From Iris pallida (taxonomy: Eukaryota > Streptophyta > Magnoliopsida > Asparagales > Iridaceae), in NCBI GenBank assembly GCA_029216955.1, contig JANAVB010010791.1:3933934-3997933 (forward strand): 64,000 nucleotides of DNA. The letters are read 5' to 3'. Both the position numbers and the translations under genes were made by a program. Below, in pieces: positions 29,460 to 40,500 of the stretch. The notes beneath the pieces are model-generated. The model saw only the letters and a list, made by a program, of their open reading frames with translations. It did no database searches and was not told where the DNA came from. Positions within the stretch are counted from its first letter, which is position 1. The number at the start of each line of letters is the position of its first letter.

Positions 29460-30959
29460 TTGACATTCCGGTATCCTTTGACTTCATTGATCCTTCATGT
29501 CCGGTTGTTTGATTGTTCTCTTGTCCCTTTTCTTAGGGGCACCTCGTCTGCATCTGTCAGGATTGGACAGCAACAACAAGGGCAACATGGGCAACATGAC
29601 CAGGTTGGTCAGCAACAAGGGCCAGTCTCACCTCAGGAGACTATCCAAGAAGAGGTGATATTTGAACCAGCAGTTGGACCGCAGTATCCGGAGGTTCCAA
29701 CACCACCTGTAGTTCCACCTACCCCTATGGAAGTGGATACACCAGCCCTTCTGGAGATCATGAGAGGAATGATGGCTGCTCAGCAACATCAGATGTTGGC
29801 CCAGCAGCGCATGCACACTCAGCTACAAGAGCAGAATGTGTTGCTCAACCAAGGATTGCAGACGGCTCTGGAAAGAGGAATGAGGACTGATTCAGGAGCA
29901 TCGGCCAGGTTTTGCAAGTACAACCCCCACCGTTTCGAGGGCACGGAGGATGCTATTTCAGCAGATGCATGGCTCAAGGATATTGAGGCTATTCTAATAG
30001 CAGCTAAGGTGCCGGCAGAAGAACGTGTAGATCAGGTGAAGTTGTTACTTCAGGATCTCGCACGTGATTGGTGGGAATCAGAGGAAGTAGGTATCAGACG
30101 TCCCGTTGCTTGGGACGATTTTACTGCAAGGTTCAAGACGAAGTATTATGGAGTTGTGGCGCAGTTTGAGCTACAACAGAAATTTATCAACCTCAGACAG
30201 GCTGGCAAGACTGTAGATGCGTACGCAGCGGAGTTCTGCAGATTGAGCAGGTTTGCCCCAGAGATGGTAGCAACGGAGCGCCAGAGGGCGATGAGGTTCC
30301 AGCAAGGGTTTCATCTTGAGCTCTTGCAGTTGATAGAGGGGCACAACTACCAGACTTTTGATGAAGTATTGACGGCGACTCGAAGGCATGAGATCACCAT
30401 TCAGAGGCTTGCGGCAAGGACTGGAGGTCAGAAGAGATCTCACGGTCAGATAGAAGGAGGAGGGGCAGCAGCGCCCCGAGCAACAGCACCATCCCCTGGC
30501 ATTCGTATCCACGATGTGGCAATACGAGCACCAGCACTACCCAGGCAGCAGCAGCAACAACAACCGAGGAAGAACCAGCAACCCCCAGCGGGCTGCACTT
30601 ACTGTGGTAAGGGAGGGCACACTAGGGATGTGTGTCGTTCAGCTAATGGATTATGCTTGAGGTGTGGCAGTCCAGACCTTAGGATTGCCAATTGTCCTAT
30701 GATACAGAGGCCAGGAGGGCCAGCTCAACGGTTTCCGGCGTTGCCAGCTCCAGAGGTAGCACCGTATCAAGGGCCGGCACTAGCAGTGAGGCCACTAGCC
30801 CAGCACCCATTACCGACGCAAGCTCAGATGTACCGACAAGCACAGCATCAGGTTGGGCAGCAGGGACAGGGAAGGCAGGGACAAAGGCAAGAAGGATTTG
30901 GAGTATTAGAGCAAAGATTGGCTGAAGGCGGTCAGGTTTTGAGTAAGTTTGAGTATTAA
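29460..30959 (+). CDS. gag: Gag polyprotein of the chromovirus-type element
   Basis: An uninterrupted frame of 499 codons for a Ty3-gypsy Gag, which packages element RNA in the cytoplasm. The first codon of the frame is TTG; the first ATG is at 29727 (residue 90), so the true start is uncertain. The N-terminal 90 residues are Gln- and Pro-rich. The retrotransposon Gag domain covers about residues 150-320 (KYNPHRFEGTEDAISADAWL, DLARDWWESEE, WDDFTARFKTKYYG, LRQAGKTVDAYAAEFCRLSR). A Gln-rich linker precedes a zinc knuckle CTYCGKGGHTRDVC (CX2CX4HX4C). A second knuckle, CLRCGSPDLRIANC, has Leu where the zinc-binding His should be. No protease or pol frame follows before the polypurine tract. It looks translatable and could supply, or be packaged with, related elements. 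Confidence 0.9.
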   Translation: MTFRYPLTSLILHVRLFDCSLVPFLRGTSSASVRIGQQQQGQHGQHDQVGQQQGPVSPQETIQEEVIFEPAVGPQYPEVPTPPVVPPTPMEVDTPALLEIMRGMMAAQQHQMLAQQRMHTQLQEQNVLLNQGLQTALERGMRTDSGASARFCKYNPHRFEGTEDAISADAWLKDIEAILIAAKVPAEERVDQVKLLLQDLARDWWESEEVGIRRPVAWDDFTARFKTKYYGVVAQFELQQKFINLRQAGKTVDAYAAEFCRLSRFAPEMVATERQRAMRFQQGFHLELLQLIEGHNYQTFDEVLTATRRHEITIQRLAARTGGQKRSHGQIEGGGAAAPRATAPSPGIRIHDVAIRAPALPRQQQQQQPRKNQQPPAGCTYCGKGGHTRDVCRSANGLCLRCGSPDLRIANCPMIQRPGGPAQRFPALPAPEVAPYQGPALAVRPLAQHPLPTQAQMYRQAQHQVGQQGQGRQGQRQEGFGVLEQRLAEGGQVLSKFEY

Positions 30960-31423
30960 TTATTATTTATTATAATTCTTTGAGTTTTATATTCGAAGGG
31001 TGAAGGCAACTTTTCGTCTCACTCATCTGCTCTCGTATCATGTGATACGTGAAATTCATCATGTGTCTTGATTACGAGAGTACGTCCTGGACAGAGTCTC
31101 GTTCTTGATTTAGTCATTGGTACCGACTTATCTCAAGCATTGACCCTTGTCCACTTTGGGTGTCGGTGTAGGACCTCGAGGACGAATTCCTACCTGACTT
31201 GAGAGGCATATTTTATTCGTATGTCTCCGATCATTTCCCTTTAGGGTATGATTATTGTTTGCGCTCTTACTTAATTGTCTTTCTTTCGTAATCTGTTCGT
31301 ATGCCATGTGTTGTTTGATAATCATGATTGTTATATGACATGAGTGTATTTCGTGATCTGAGAGCGCGCTCGACTAGCCTTATTGAAATTCCGAGGACGG
31401 AATTTTTCTAAGGAGGGTAGAGA
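30960..31423 (+). other. Non-coding 3' internal region and polypurine tract
   Basis: About 460 bp replace the whole pol gene. The sequence is not random: blocks such as GTCATTGGTACCGA, CTTGTCCACTTTG and GAGGACGAATTCC recur in the minus-strand relic at 39.5-39.7 kb. The pol-less structure therefore predates this insertion. It ends with the purine-rich AAGGAGGGTAGAGA at 31410-31423, which primes plus-strand DNA synthesis in such elements. Confidence 0.75.
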
Positions 31424-34400
31424 TGTCACTCCCCATTCCCGGAATACGTAAATTTTTGATTTTTCATGTATATGGTATCTGGCACCTGTATCTTTATTGC
31501 ATTTATCCTGTATTTGTAACTGGCCATGGCATGGAACAGTATCTCGTCGCGGATTAGTGTGCCACCCCTTGTCCTTGTCTGGTTGTAGGCGTGGTTCACT
31601 GTTTCGATGATAGGATTTCTGAACCGTGTTGTGGTTAGGATTTTATTTAATTAATTTAATTAGTTGTATCACGTAACAATTAACATGTCATTAGTCACAT
31701 GGTTAGAGCATGTTTAGGGCTTAGGGTTTTCTTAAGCCAACCCCTATATATATTGCATTTATTTAATATTTATCACGCATTTATTCCGTGTCTAATTTCT
31801 TTAATTTTATGCTAATTATTTTTCTGTAATTTGTTTCTGCCTTTACCTAGCTATTGGTTTATTTTGCTCATGTTGAACCAACTTGGTTTAACTTGGTTCA
31901 ACATGATAAGCATGGATGGTCTAGATTGTGTAGGAAGGAATGGATGGTGGGAGATTAACATGACTTGCTATTTAAATCCCTCTTCTATTCTCTCTCCTCA
32001 TAACTCTCATTTTCTTTCTTCCTCCACCAAAACCCTAGCTATTAGAGAGAGGCAAGTACATCTTGCACACCATGAGGGATTTCATGCATCCCCATTTATT
32101 TTTGGTCTATGTTGTTCATCTTCTCTTCCTCTACAAGTTTAGGTCTTGAAGTTCTTGATTTCCATGGATGGTTGGGTGTAGATCTAAGTTTTAAGCTTTG
32201 GTTTTCAAGGTTTTGGTCTTCATATGAATTTAGGGTTTTGATCTATCAAACATTGTTGATTTCGAAATTAAGTGGTTCCATGTTGTAGAGAATTTGATTC
32301 TACTAAAGTTTGGCTTTTGAAAAGTTAGATTTCGATTTATTTTGTGGAAGTTATGGTAAAAAGAATTTTGGTTCGTTCCTATATATTCATCTGCAGCACG
32401 CACAGCATGTCGCGGAAGGCGCATATCATGTCGCAGAAGGCGCATGTCGCAGGAGGCGCATGTTGCAATGAAGCGCATGTCGCAGTAGGCGCATATCATG
32501 TCGCGAATGAGCCGCATTAAGGCGCATGTCGCAGTAGGCGCATATCATGTCGCGAATGAGCCGCCTTAAGGCGCATGTCGCAGTAGGCGCATATCATGTC
32601 GCGAATGAGCCGCATTAAGGCGCATGTCGCAGTAGGCGCATATCATGTCGCAGTTGAGCCGCATGAGGCGCATGTCGCGGTAGGCGTATATCATGTCGCA
32701 GTTGAGCCACATGAGGCGCATGTCGCGGTAGGCGCATATCATGTCGCAGTTGAGCCGCATGAGGCGCACCGCATGTCGCAGAAGGCGCATGTCGCAGGAG
32801 GCGCATGTTGCATTAAGGCGCATGTCGCAGTAGGCGCATATCATGTCGCAGAATATGCCTATTTTGGTTGTTTCTGACTATCATATGTTCTATTTTGACT
32901 GAATTGTGGCTAGAATTTCTTCCAATTCCTAACATGAATTTGTAGATCTTTTCCTTGGCTTCAAGAATATGTTACCAACTATTTTGTACTAATTATGGAC
33001 TCGACCATGTTTAATGCTAATTGACTTTCATGCCTTGTCACCATTAATAACGATGGTTATCTTGACTAGATTGATCATGCGTTCCTAGTTGGAACTAAGA
33101 GACTGGCTAGTCGTCTTATTAAAATGAATGAATGAGACACGTTCATGTAATAAACTATTGTACTCGATTAGCCGATCCCGAATATTGACATACAGGCACA
33201 TGCAAGCTTCAATCTATTTATTTATTTATTTATTTATTTATTTTTCTACAAAAGTAGCATGTGTACTTGATGGTCAAGGCATGATTACCCCGTGGTTAGA
33301 TTTGATTGTTGCATTACGCTATGTAAAACCTACAACCTAGCCGCACTGGTATCGTTGTAGAGTTGCGCATATCGTATCCCGTACGAAAGTACTCATTTAA
33401 ATGATCATGATCCACGGCATGGGATTTCACTCAACGTAGGGACTATTAAGTAAAATAAAATAATGATAGCATGGAGAGAATGGATTCTCGAGTTCTTACA
33501 TGGCAGCCCTCCCGGGACTAGTAGTGCCCGCCAGGCCGGCTGGTTCCCACAGATACTGTAAATCTGCCACACAGGCAGGGAACAGTACCTGCTTTTATTA
33601 TTATTGTATATTGTATATATATATGACGGGCGTCCTGCTAGGACTCGTCTAATTCATGCTTGGCGCACCTGATTGACTGGATAGACTAGCCTTGCTCGCA
33701 CATAGTAAGAACTGAGGAATTCCTAATTGCATAATTCCAGGATAACTTGGGACTCACAATAGCAAGCCGTAGGATTTGATTGGCCGTACAAGATGATTTG
33801 TTTGTGTACTGTACCTACTCTGTTGTCTAACTGGGATGATCAGAATGTCAGGACATGACGGGCCAACTTCTGTCCTTGTTTGGTTGGGAGGTTGGTTCGA
33901 AGTGTCGTGATGTGATGTGAATCCTAGTAGCAAGCAGAGATCTATTATTATATTCTCTTATTACTGGTTTTAATTCCCTCATATCGTGCTTCCTTGTGGT
34001 ACTTGCTATTAGAGGTCTAACCTCTCTGGTTTTGTATGGCCAGATTTAGAGCCGGTTCTCGAGGATCCAGCTTACTTCCGCCTCCAAGATGGTCAACACT
34101 AGAGGGATGATCGCAGGAGGACTCGAGTGGGTCCCTTACTTCACCACTCGTTTTGTTATTTACTTTATACCGTAGCCGTTTAGCACCGACATGTTAGTCG
34201 GATTGTCTTGTACTTACTTTTGCATAATTGTAATTAAGTCAGACTGCAGCTGATAACAATTGTGTACACCTTGCTATATCATCTGGCTATGTTTTGTAAA
34301 GCCAGATCTCAAGAACATTTTGACTGAGCGTTTGGGACGCCTTACTGCTTATTCTTACATGTTCTCTATTTCTGTTTTCTTGTTCGAATGATTGAGACAA

Positions 34401-34555
34401 TAGATGTGAAGTGACCATAGTGAGACTTTCATGTAGTATGCACCCCCTCGTCTTTAGACAGCATTGATCGTATTATACGGTATTCATCTACCCGTAATAC
34501 GTAGCTGGCTGAGTCATTCCCCCGCTCTCCAGTATTCTGGTTCTGGGGCGTGACA
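31424..34555 (+). repeat. 3' LTR of the gag-only chromovirus-type element
   Basis: 3132 bp, colinear with 26159-29340. About 20 substitutions, one minisatellite unit fewer (32400-32850) and one TA step fewer. The TATTT target duplication follows at 34556. Confidence 0.93.
32400..32850. repeat. Minisatellite in the 3' LTR
   Basis: Same unit and order as at 27121-27640 but one 48-bp unit shorter, in the block of units ending TTGAGCCGCATG. Confidence 0.95.
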
Positions 34556-36129
34556 TATTTCTATCCACCACACCGGGCGGCGAAGATCGAGGCCCAATTT
34601 TCTGCCGTCGCAGACAAGCTCATCCGTGATGCGATCCACGACCAGAAGTCTCGTGATCGCTCTGGAAAGCCGATCCATGGTTGGATCACGCCAGAATAGT
34701 GGACTTCGATCAATGCTAGATTCGTCGAGGCCAGGTACCAGGAGCGGTCTGACAAGGCCAAGGTGGCACGGTCGAGCGCCAGTAAGTGGTGTGGTGGCTC
34801 CATTTCGATAACGGAGCTTTTTCGTCGTCTGGTACATTTGCTATGACGGACATCATTTTATATATAGTTGGATAGAATGTTTAATACTAATAATAGATAA
34901 TATATTTTAACAGGTAAAAAAGGGTGAGGACCCCAACATGGTGACCGTCTTCCTGGTCACCCGTCGGAGGGCTGGGGAGTTCATTGACGAGAGGGCGACG
35001 CAGGCATATGTACGTTCTATTCTTTATATTAATTTACTATAATTTAGAAAACAGGAAAATAGATATCAATATAGACTTTAGCAAACACTTGTACGTTAGC
35101 AAACATTGTTCTAGGCCGAGTTTGTTCGGCTACAAGAGGAGGCGACTGCTGCTGCTAGTGCGCCAGCAGAGGGAGGGGCTGGTACTTCCTTCCAGCTGCC
35201 TACAGCTCTATCGTCCGACGACCTCTGGATGACCGCCGTTGGCGGTCTTCAGAAGGGTACGTACTACGGTATGGGATCCTACGGCGCCTATTTGGCTTCA
35301 GAGTCATCCCGGGCCCCCTCTGTCAGTGCGCAGTCTACAGCTTCGTAGGCGTCATCACGAGCTCAGGATATTCGTCGTCAAATCGACGAGCTGCGTCGCG
35401 AGTTGCAGTAGCAGATTTCTGATCACCTTACCGCAGAGCGACGATCCGACCCTCCGATGATCACCGGACGATTTGATGCGGTCGAGCGCAGTATACATGA
35501 GCTGATGAGTCTGCAGCAGGCTACAGCTGCCAGCTTGTACACGCTCACCGAGTCTACGCAGCGCACAGGGCGTAGACAGGTCGAGCTGGAGGGATCGCAG
35601 AGGACCATGTCTGCCTCACTCACTCAGGTATCGGCTTCGATTGAGGAGAGTACTCAGAGGATGGTGAGTACCCTTGCTGCGCATGGTGAGCGACTGCGAG
35701 AGCTGGAGCAGATACGTCCTCCCGGTCCATCGACGGCGCCGACTCTAGACATTGCACTGCCTCCTACTGCCCCTACGGTGCAGCTCACACAGGAGCAGTA
35801 TGAGTACATGCTATCCCAGATGCGCGACAGGGGTCCTCAGTGATCCAGTAGATTTTTTTTATCATCTTTGTATGTATTGGCCCTTCTGTTGGACATGTAT
35901 GTTTGTTGGACATATATGTTTCTGATATTTAATTTGTTGATATTTTTATTGAGTATATGTATGATATTTAGTTGTAGACTGTTATGATGGGAGACTGTTA
36001 TTCATCTATTAGTTGTAGACTATTATGATGGAAGACTGTTAATTATATATGATGATATCTGCGACGGGGATGACAAATATACGCTGGGTTATAAGCGATG
36101 ATCTGATATACAAAGGAGGTGCTGCCCAA

Positions 36130-36512
36130 ATTTTAAAAAAATATAATGTGTATTTTTGTGATGATGTGTGTCTGTATTTACAGTGTGTGTGAAGTGGAGT
36201 GTTCGGAACCATCGATAGTTTCGATTACTGTTGTATGTTTTATCTTGGACAGAAAGAGCAACTGTTCAGGGTGTACTCTGAGAGCTTCATTTTCACATCC
36301 TTTATTCTCTCGGGACGTCGTACAGGATCCCGAGAAGGACGTGAAGAGGAAGCTCTGAGAAGTGCACCCTGAACTGTTGCTCTTTCTATCCAAGATAAAA
36401 CAAAGAACAGTAAGCGAAACTATCGATGGTTCGAACACTGCACTTCACACACACTGTAAACACAGACACACAACATAACAAAAATACAGATTATATTTAT
36501 TTAAATTTTTTT
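36130..36512. repeat. Long hairpin (arms about 185 bp) inside the CACTA 3' region
   Basis: The left arm (about 36130-36305) and right arm (about 36325-36512) are reverse complements with scattered mismatches and small indels. Examples: CTGTATTTACAGTGTGTGTG against CTGTGTTTACAGTGTGTGTG, and CAAGATAAAACA against TGTTTTATCTTGG. The loop is about 12-20 bases between TCTCGGGA and TCCCGAGA. Frames on both strands are mirror images of each other and not genes. It could be a MITE inserted in the CACTA element or a part of that element. If transcribed it would form a long double-stranded RNA. Confidence 0.88.
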
Positions 36513-36925
36513 CAGGTATTTGCGACGGATAGCGACGGATCTGCGACGTATAGCGACGTTTGGGGACGTCGCTATACGTCACAAATTAGCGGCATTACGT
36601 CGTTGTACGTCGCTACTATGCTGATGTGGCAGACATGCCATGTCATCACATAAATAGAAATAAACGTCGCTAAGTAGTCGCACTACGTCGCTACTTTTGC
36701 GACGTAAAGTTTTCGTCGCTCTACGTCGCTAACTTTGCGACGACCCAGCGACACGGCAGTGACGTCGCAAACAGCGACGTAGAGCGACGAATTTGTCATC
36801 TGCGACTAGCTTTAAAGCGACCTTCATTTTTCGTCGCTAAAGTCGTCACTAATTACGATTAGCGACATATTTTCCATAATTAGCGACGTATCTGGACGTC
36901 GCTAATCTGCCATATTTTAGTAGTA
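36513..36925. repeat. CACTA subterminal repeats and right terminus
   Basis: Dense direct and inverted copies of GCGACGTA/TACGTCGC and TAGCGACG. These are short repeats like those bound by the TnpA-type protein in CACTA elements. The region ends CCATATTTTAGTAGTA. Confidence 0.75.
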
Positions 36926-39345
36926 TGAATATCTCGTGTTAGACTCCTTATCATATCATCATCATTCATCGTATCTGTGTCCTGTGGTCTATCGTGTCAA
37001 TGGACACGAATTTAACATATCGTCATGCCTAGTGTCAATACTCGATATCTATAAATAGACATCGGCACCCGAATGCTAATCGGATGCTAAGTACCAACTA
37101 TTCCTACGTCATGATATATATGAAGATAGAAACAAAAGAAGAAAGTAAAAAAAGGAACATGTAATAAAACTTTGGTAAGGTATACTTGCATGTATCCTGC
37201 AGCTGGTTTTGCAAAAGAGATGCTACTGTCCCTTCGGTCTCCTCGCCACAAACTCCTATGTCACATCAACAACCACAATCAACTCCTGGTATCAATGGAC
37301 ACCACTTCTATGTTCTAACCATCTCACATAACCCATCCTAGAAGTCATCATAGCTATGCACCCATTAAGTACTGAATTATTATGATAAAATATAATATCT
37401 ATAATTACTAAATATCCAATATAAATTTTGGAAAAATAATGGAAAATAATTTAAATATAATTTATATAGGCTATTTATAAGAAAAATTTATGAACTAGTT
37501 ACTAGTTGGATTGGTTCACACAACTTGCCAATTTTTCGACAAAATGGGTCGACTCAAACATAACAAGGATATGTTTGTATATTTTGAAATAATTGATTTC
37601 AATTCCCCATGTCTAGGAATTACTCCAAGGGTTTCTTCTTTTTTAACACCGAGAAGTTCAACAATAAGAAAGTAAGTGAGGTACTTCGCTACCACCTGCA
37701 CTCAGGAACTCGGATCACTAATGAGTGCTTGTCGAGTTATGAGCAAATAACATAACATGAGTAATAATATGAGCATTAGCATAAGCATTAACTGAAAAAA
37801 TACATAACATGTTACAAAACAAGAAGTGCCACAACACACGAGCTATGGAGGTGATGGGTCCATGCCAATTGAGGTTATCCATGCCTCTAGAGCCACGAGC
37901 GATCGGTGTTGCTGGTAGTGCGACTATCCTCCCCTCCCTATGTGCACTATATGAGATTTATTAGTCAATTATCCTACGAGTTTTCTTCTTGGTTCTCGAG
38001 TTGTAGACACTAGAGAATCGACCTAGCATGACGAGTCATGAGTATGAGCTATTCATAAGTTATCACTTACAAACTTATCATACTTTACAACACGCGATAC
38101 ATAGGACAATGCTCACACTTGATTGTCCTATGCCGAAATGCATCAAGTTATCATAGATAGATAATCCATGGTGTCGTATAGGATATGCACTCGTGTCAGC
38201 ATATATTTGAAAGGTACATCATTCTAACATTTCACAAAATTACTACCTTATGATAAGGAATCAGAGTAAAAGAAATAACGAAAAAATAAGTAAAAGGGCA
38301 ATAGGTGCATAGGAAGTCATGCATATGGGCAATCTGGCACATGGACATCCTAGTGCATGGTACACGACGTACTAGCACGCGGTGTACTGGCACGCGACGC
38401 AGGGCACGCGGTGCACGGCACACTGGCACGCGGTGCAGGGAACGCTGGCACGCGGCGCACTGGCACATGACGCAGGACACGCTGGCACGCGGCGCTGGAA
38501 CACGATGCAGGGCACGCGGTGCACTGACACGCGGCGCAAGGTATGCTAGCGTACGATGTACTGTCACACGGCACATGTCCTCCTGCGCGCATGGTCTTCG
38601 TCTTATCTAAACAGCAAGTTCGGCCATAGAAGTTTCTTAAAACTTGCCAAGGCCATAACTTGCTCTCCGACACTCAAAATCTGGCGAAACAAAAGCCAAA
38701 ACTGCATGAAATCAACTTTTCTACAACATGGAACAACTAGGTTTCAAAAATAAATTTTTTTACTAGATCAATCCCACATAAAATCATAAAAATCCTAACT
38801 TTAAAAATTAGATCTATGCCAAAATACCCATTAAAACTGAAAATGTCAAGTACTAAAGATGGAGAGAATGTAAAGGTGCACATTAAAGACTAAAAACATG
38901 AAAGAAGAATCATAGACAATAAAATCATAGTTTTTTTATTTAGGCAAGATTGACTTGCCTAGGTTGGAAAATAGGAATAAAGTAAGTAAAATAAATGAGT
39001 GAGTGAATGAGGAGAGAGAATGGAAAGGGTTATATATGGTGGAGGGGGATGATCTTGACCCTTAGATTTGCCATGTCATCAATCCAAGTCACAAAGGAAA
39101 ACCAAGGGTCTCATGGTCCAAGAGTGAACTGGATCATGAATCCATTCTACATACGGGTCATAGTACGAGTTTATGGCAATTGCCAATGGTTATTGTATAA
39201 GTCCAGGGTGATCTCATGTGTGAAATAAATCCAATGCTCAACACTCAAAACCAGAAATACGAAACACAATATAAAGCATGGTTTATGAGAAAAATTTTAA
39301 ATACCAAAAAATCTATAAATACAAAGTCCGGGAACAAACGTGACA
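36926..39345 (-). repeat. LTR of a minus-strand chromovirus-type relic
   Basis: The right end (39345) is clear. On the minus strand an AAAGAGGGTAGATT-type polypurine tract is followed by TGTCACGTTTGTTCCCGG, parallel to the 31424 junction of the young element. The LTR runs leftward through a GC-rich minisatellite (38330-38580) and LTR-like sequence. The left boundary is not resolved; it may lie near 37.1-37.5 kb. Confidence 0.6.
38330..38580. repeat. Minisatellite in the minus-strand LTR
   Basis: Degenerate units of about 15-30 bp built on CTGGCACGCGGCGCA, such as GGCACGCGGTGCA. A related array lies at 40500-40920 in the other LTR piece of the same relic. It lies about 0.8 kb from the LTR start, near the place where the young element's LTR has its own minisatellite. 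Confidence 0.8.
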
Positions 39346-39974
39346 AATCTACCCTCTTTAAAAAAATTTTGCCTCAAAATCTCACTAAAACTAGTCGAGC
39401 TGGGCAAGCATACTGGAAATCTTATAAAAGCATAAGTCACTTATCAAGAAATGAATACATGGCAAGTAGATGTTATTGAAATAGAATTAAGTAAAGTACA
39501 GAAAAAATTAAATAAATGCATACCTATAATATAAGGAAAGGAAGAACAATGAGGTATACGAAGAACTATACCCCTAAGTCAGCTAAGTAGGAATCATCCT
39601 CGCTGCATGGCCTACGTTGACTCACAAAGTGGACAAGAATCAAATCTCAACTTAAATCGGTACCAATGACTTGGTCGAGAGCATGACCCTGATCTATGAC
39701 GTACCTTGGTAGTTGGGACACATGATAACTGTCACGTATTGTGAGTTACGAAGGCGGATGAGCGGGACGAGAAACTCATCTCCATCAGCCGAATAGATCG
39801 AGTCAACCTTGCACTTCAGGCACAAATAAAATAAAAGGTTGTCGACAAAAATCCAAGATAAGATAAACTAAAAGGAGGCTCAAAATTTCATTAAAAATCT
39901 GACCTCCCTCGGCTAGCAGTTGCTATTGGATACCAAACTCTTCACGCTCCTACTTCAGGGTTACTGCTCTGGGC
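39346..39974 (-). other. Non-coding internal region of the minus-strand relic
   Basis: On the minus strand it contains GTCATTGGTACCGATTTAAG, CTTGTCCACTTTGTGAG and GATGATTCCTAC. These are homologous in order to the pol-less 3' internal region at 31.1-31.2 kb of the young element. No coding sequence. Confidence 0.65.
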
Positions 39975-40500
39975 CCCTACTGATTCTGTCTAGCTTGGTG
40001 GACCTGGTTATACTGTACTAGACATTGAGGCTGGAACTGCTGAGACTGTGTTAGAAGGAAATGTTCAGCAAGGGCTCGGACTGCCTCTGCTGGTCCTTTC
40101 TGGCCTTCAATCGCTAGCTGAGGTGGGGCTAAAGGTTGCCTGACTAAAGAAGACTCCGGATGCAAGAGTGGGCAAGAACAAATCATATGGCTAGATGTCC
40201 CGCATGTGAGATACTAGCCATTTTTCTTCCGACACTGAGCCCTTGTGTGCCTCCGACTTGCCGTAGTAATCACATCCTACTGACACTGACTGCCTCGAAG
40301 GCTGCATAGGGCTGAGGAAACTGGCTGGCGATGAGCTCGAGGTTCTAGAGTTATGACTGTTGGGGCTGGAGCTGATGACTGAATTCTAATACTTCTCGTG
40401 GCGGTGTGGGATCTCTTCTGACCTCCTATCCTTTCTGCTAATCTTTGGCTGGCAATCTCTAGGGATCTGGCTGCCTTGAACACTAAATCAAAGGTGGTGC
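39975..40500 (-). pseudogene. Chromovirus Gag fragment
   Basis: The minus strand from about 40497 reads FDLVFKAARSLEIASQRLAE then RIGGQKRSH, matching FDEVLTATRRHEITIQRLAA and RTGGQKRSH of the intact Gag upstream. Broken knuckle sequence and a Gln-rich tail (QSQQFQPQCLVQYNQVHQAR) follow. The N-terminal two thirds are missing: the fragment is joined at about 40498 straight to LTR minisatellite sequence. Confidence 0.75.

Larger units (their letters stand above)
26159..34555 (+). mobile_element. Young gag-only Ty3-gypsy chromovirus-type element in CACTA exon
   Basis: A complete LTR-to-LTR element flanked by the perfect 5-bp duplication TATTT (26154-26158 and 34556-34560). LTRs of 3182 and 3132 bp start TGTCACTCCCC and end GGGCGTGACA. 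The internal region is only 2083 bp: gag, then about 460 bp of non-coding sequence, and the typical end CGAGGACGGAATTTTTCTAA followed by GGAGGGTAGAGA. Protease, reverse transcriptase, RNase H, integrase and chromodomain are all missing. Long LTRs and the Gag type suggest the Del/Tekay lineage. About 20 substitutions separate the LTRs by eye (roughly 0.6%). At 1.3e-8 changes per site per year, a rate often used for grasses, that is about a quarter of a million years. Confidence 0.93.
25495..35843 (+). pseudogene. CACTA TnpA-like (Ptta/En/Spm transposase) gene, split by retrotransposon
   Basis: Remnant of the second CACTA protein, of the plant Ptta/En/Spm transposase type that binds subterminal repeats. 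Exon 25495-25869 is basic then Ser/Pro-rich (MTRPGRRRGYYVRQSRLPRA). The exon at about 25948-26070 holds PWINYSDAPADRKAFWLAHF. The next exon starts at 26148 with RTY and is interrupted 11 bases later by the chromovirus; it resumes at 34561 with YPPHRAAKIEAQF. Later exons hold DPNMVTVFLVTRRRAGEFID, FVRLQEEATAAASAPA and a coiled-coil-like C-terminus from 35457 (AVERSIHELMSLQQATAAS). At least three in-frame stops (about 34698, 35346, 35408) show it had decayed apart from the insertion. Confidence 0.8.
24437..36925 (+). mobile_element. CACTA (En/Spm) element relic, 5' truncated, split by a chromovirus
   Basis: Two CACTA-type gene remnants (24437-25374 and 25495-35843) are followed by a long hairpin, GCGACGT-rich subterminal repeats and a right terminus CCATATTTTAGTAGTA at 36910-36925. 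The last base differs from the TAGTG expected for a CACTA end. No matching CACTAC left terminus is visible upstream, so the 5' part is lost. Without the nested element (26159-34555) about 4.1 kb of CACTA sequence remains. Confidence 0.8.

Noticed and set aside
36146..36438. Two opposite frames with similar protein sequence
   Set aside because: They are the two arms of one hairpin read on opposite strands.
38232..38610. Cys/Arg/His-rich frames, and similar ones at 40277-40914
   Set aside because: Products of the GGCACGCGGCGCA minisatellite. The only real coding trace there is the short Gag fragment.
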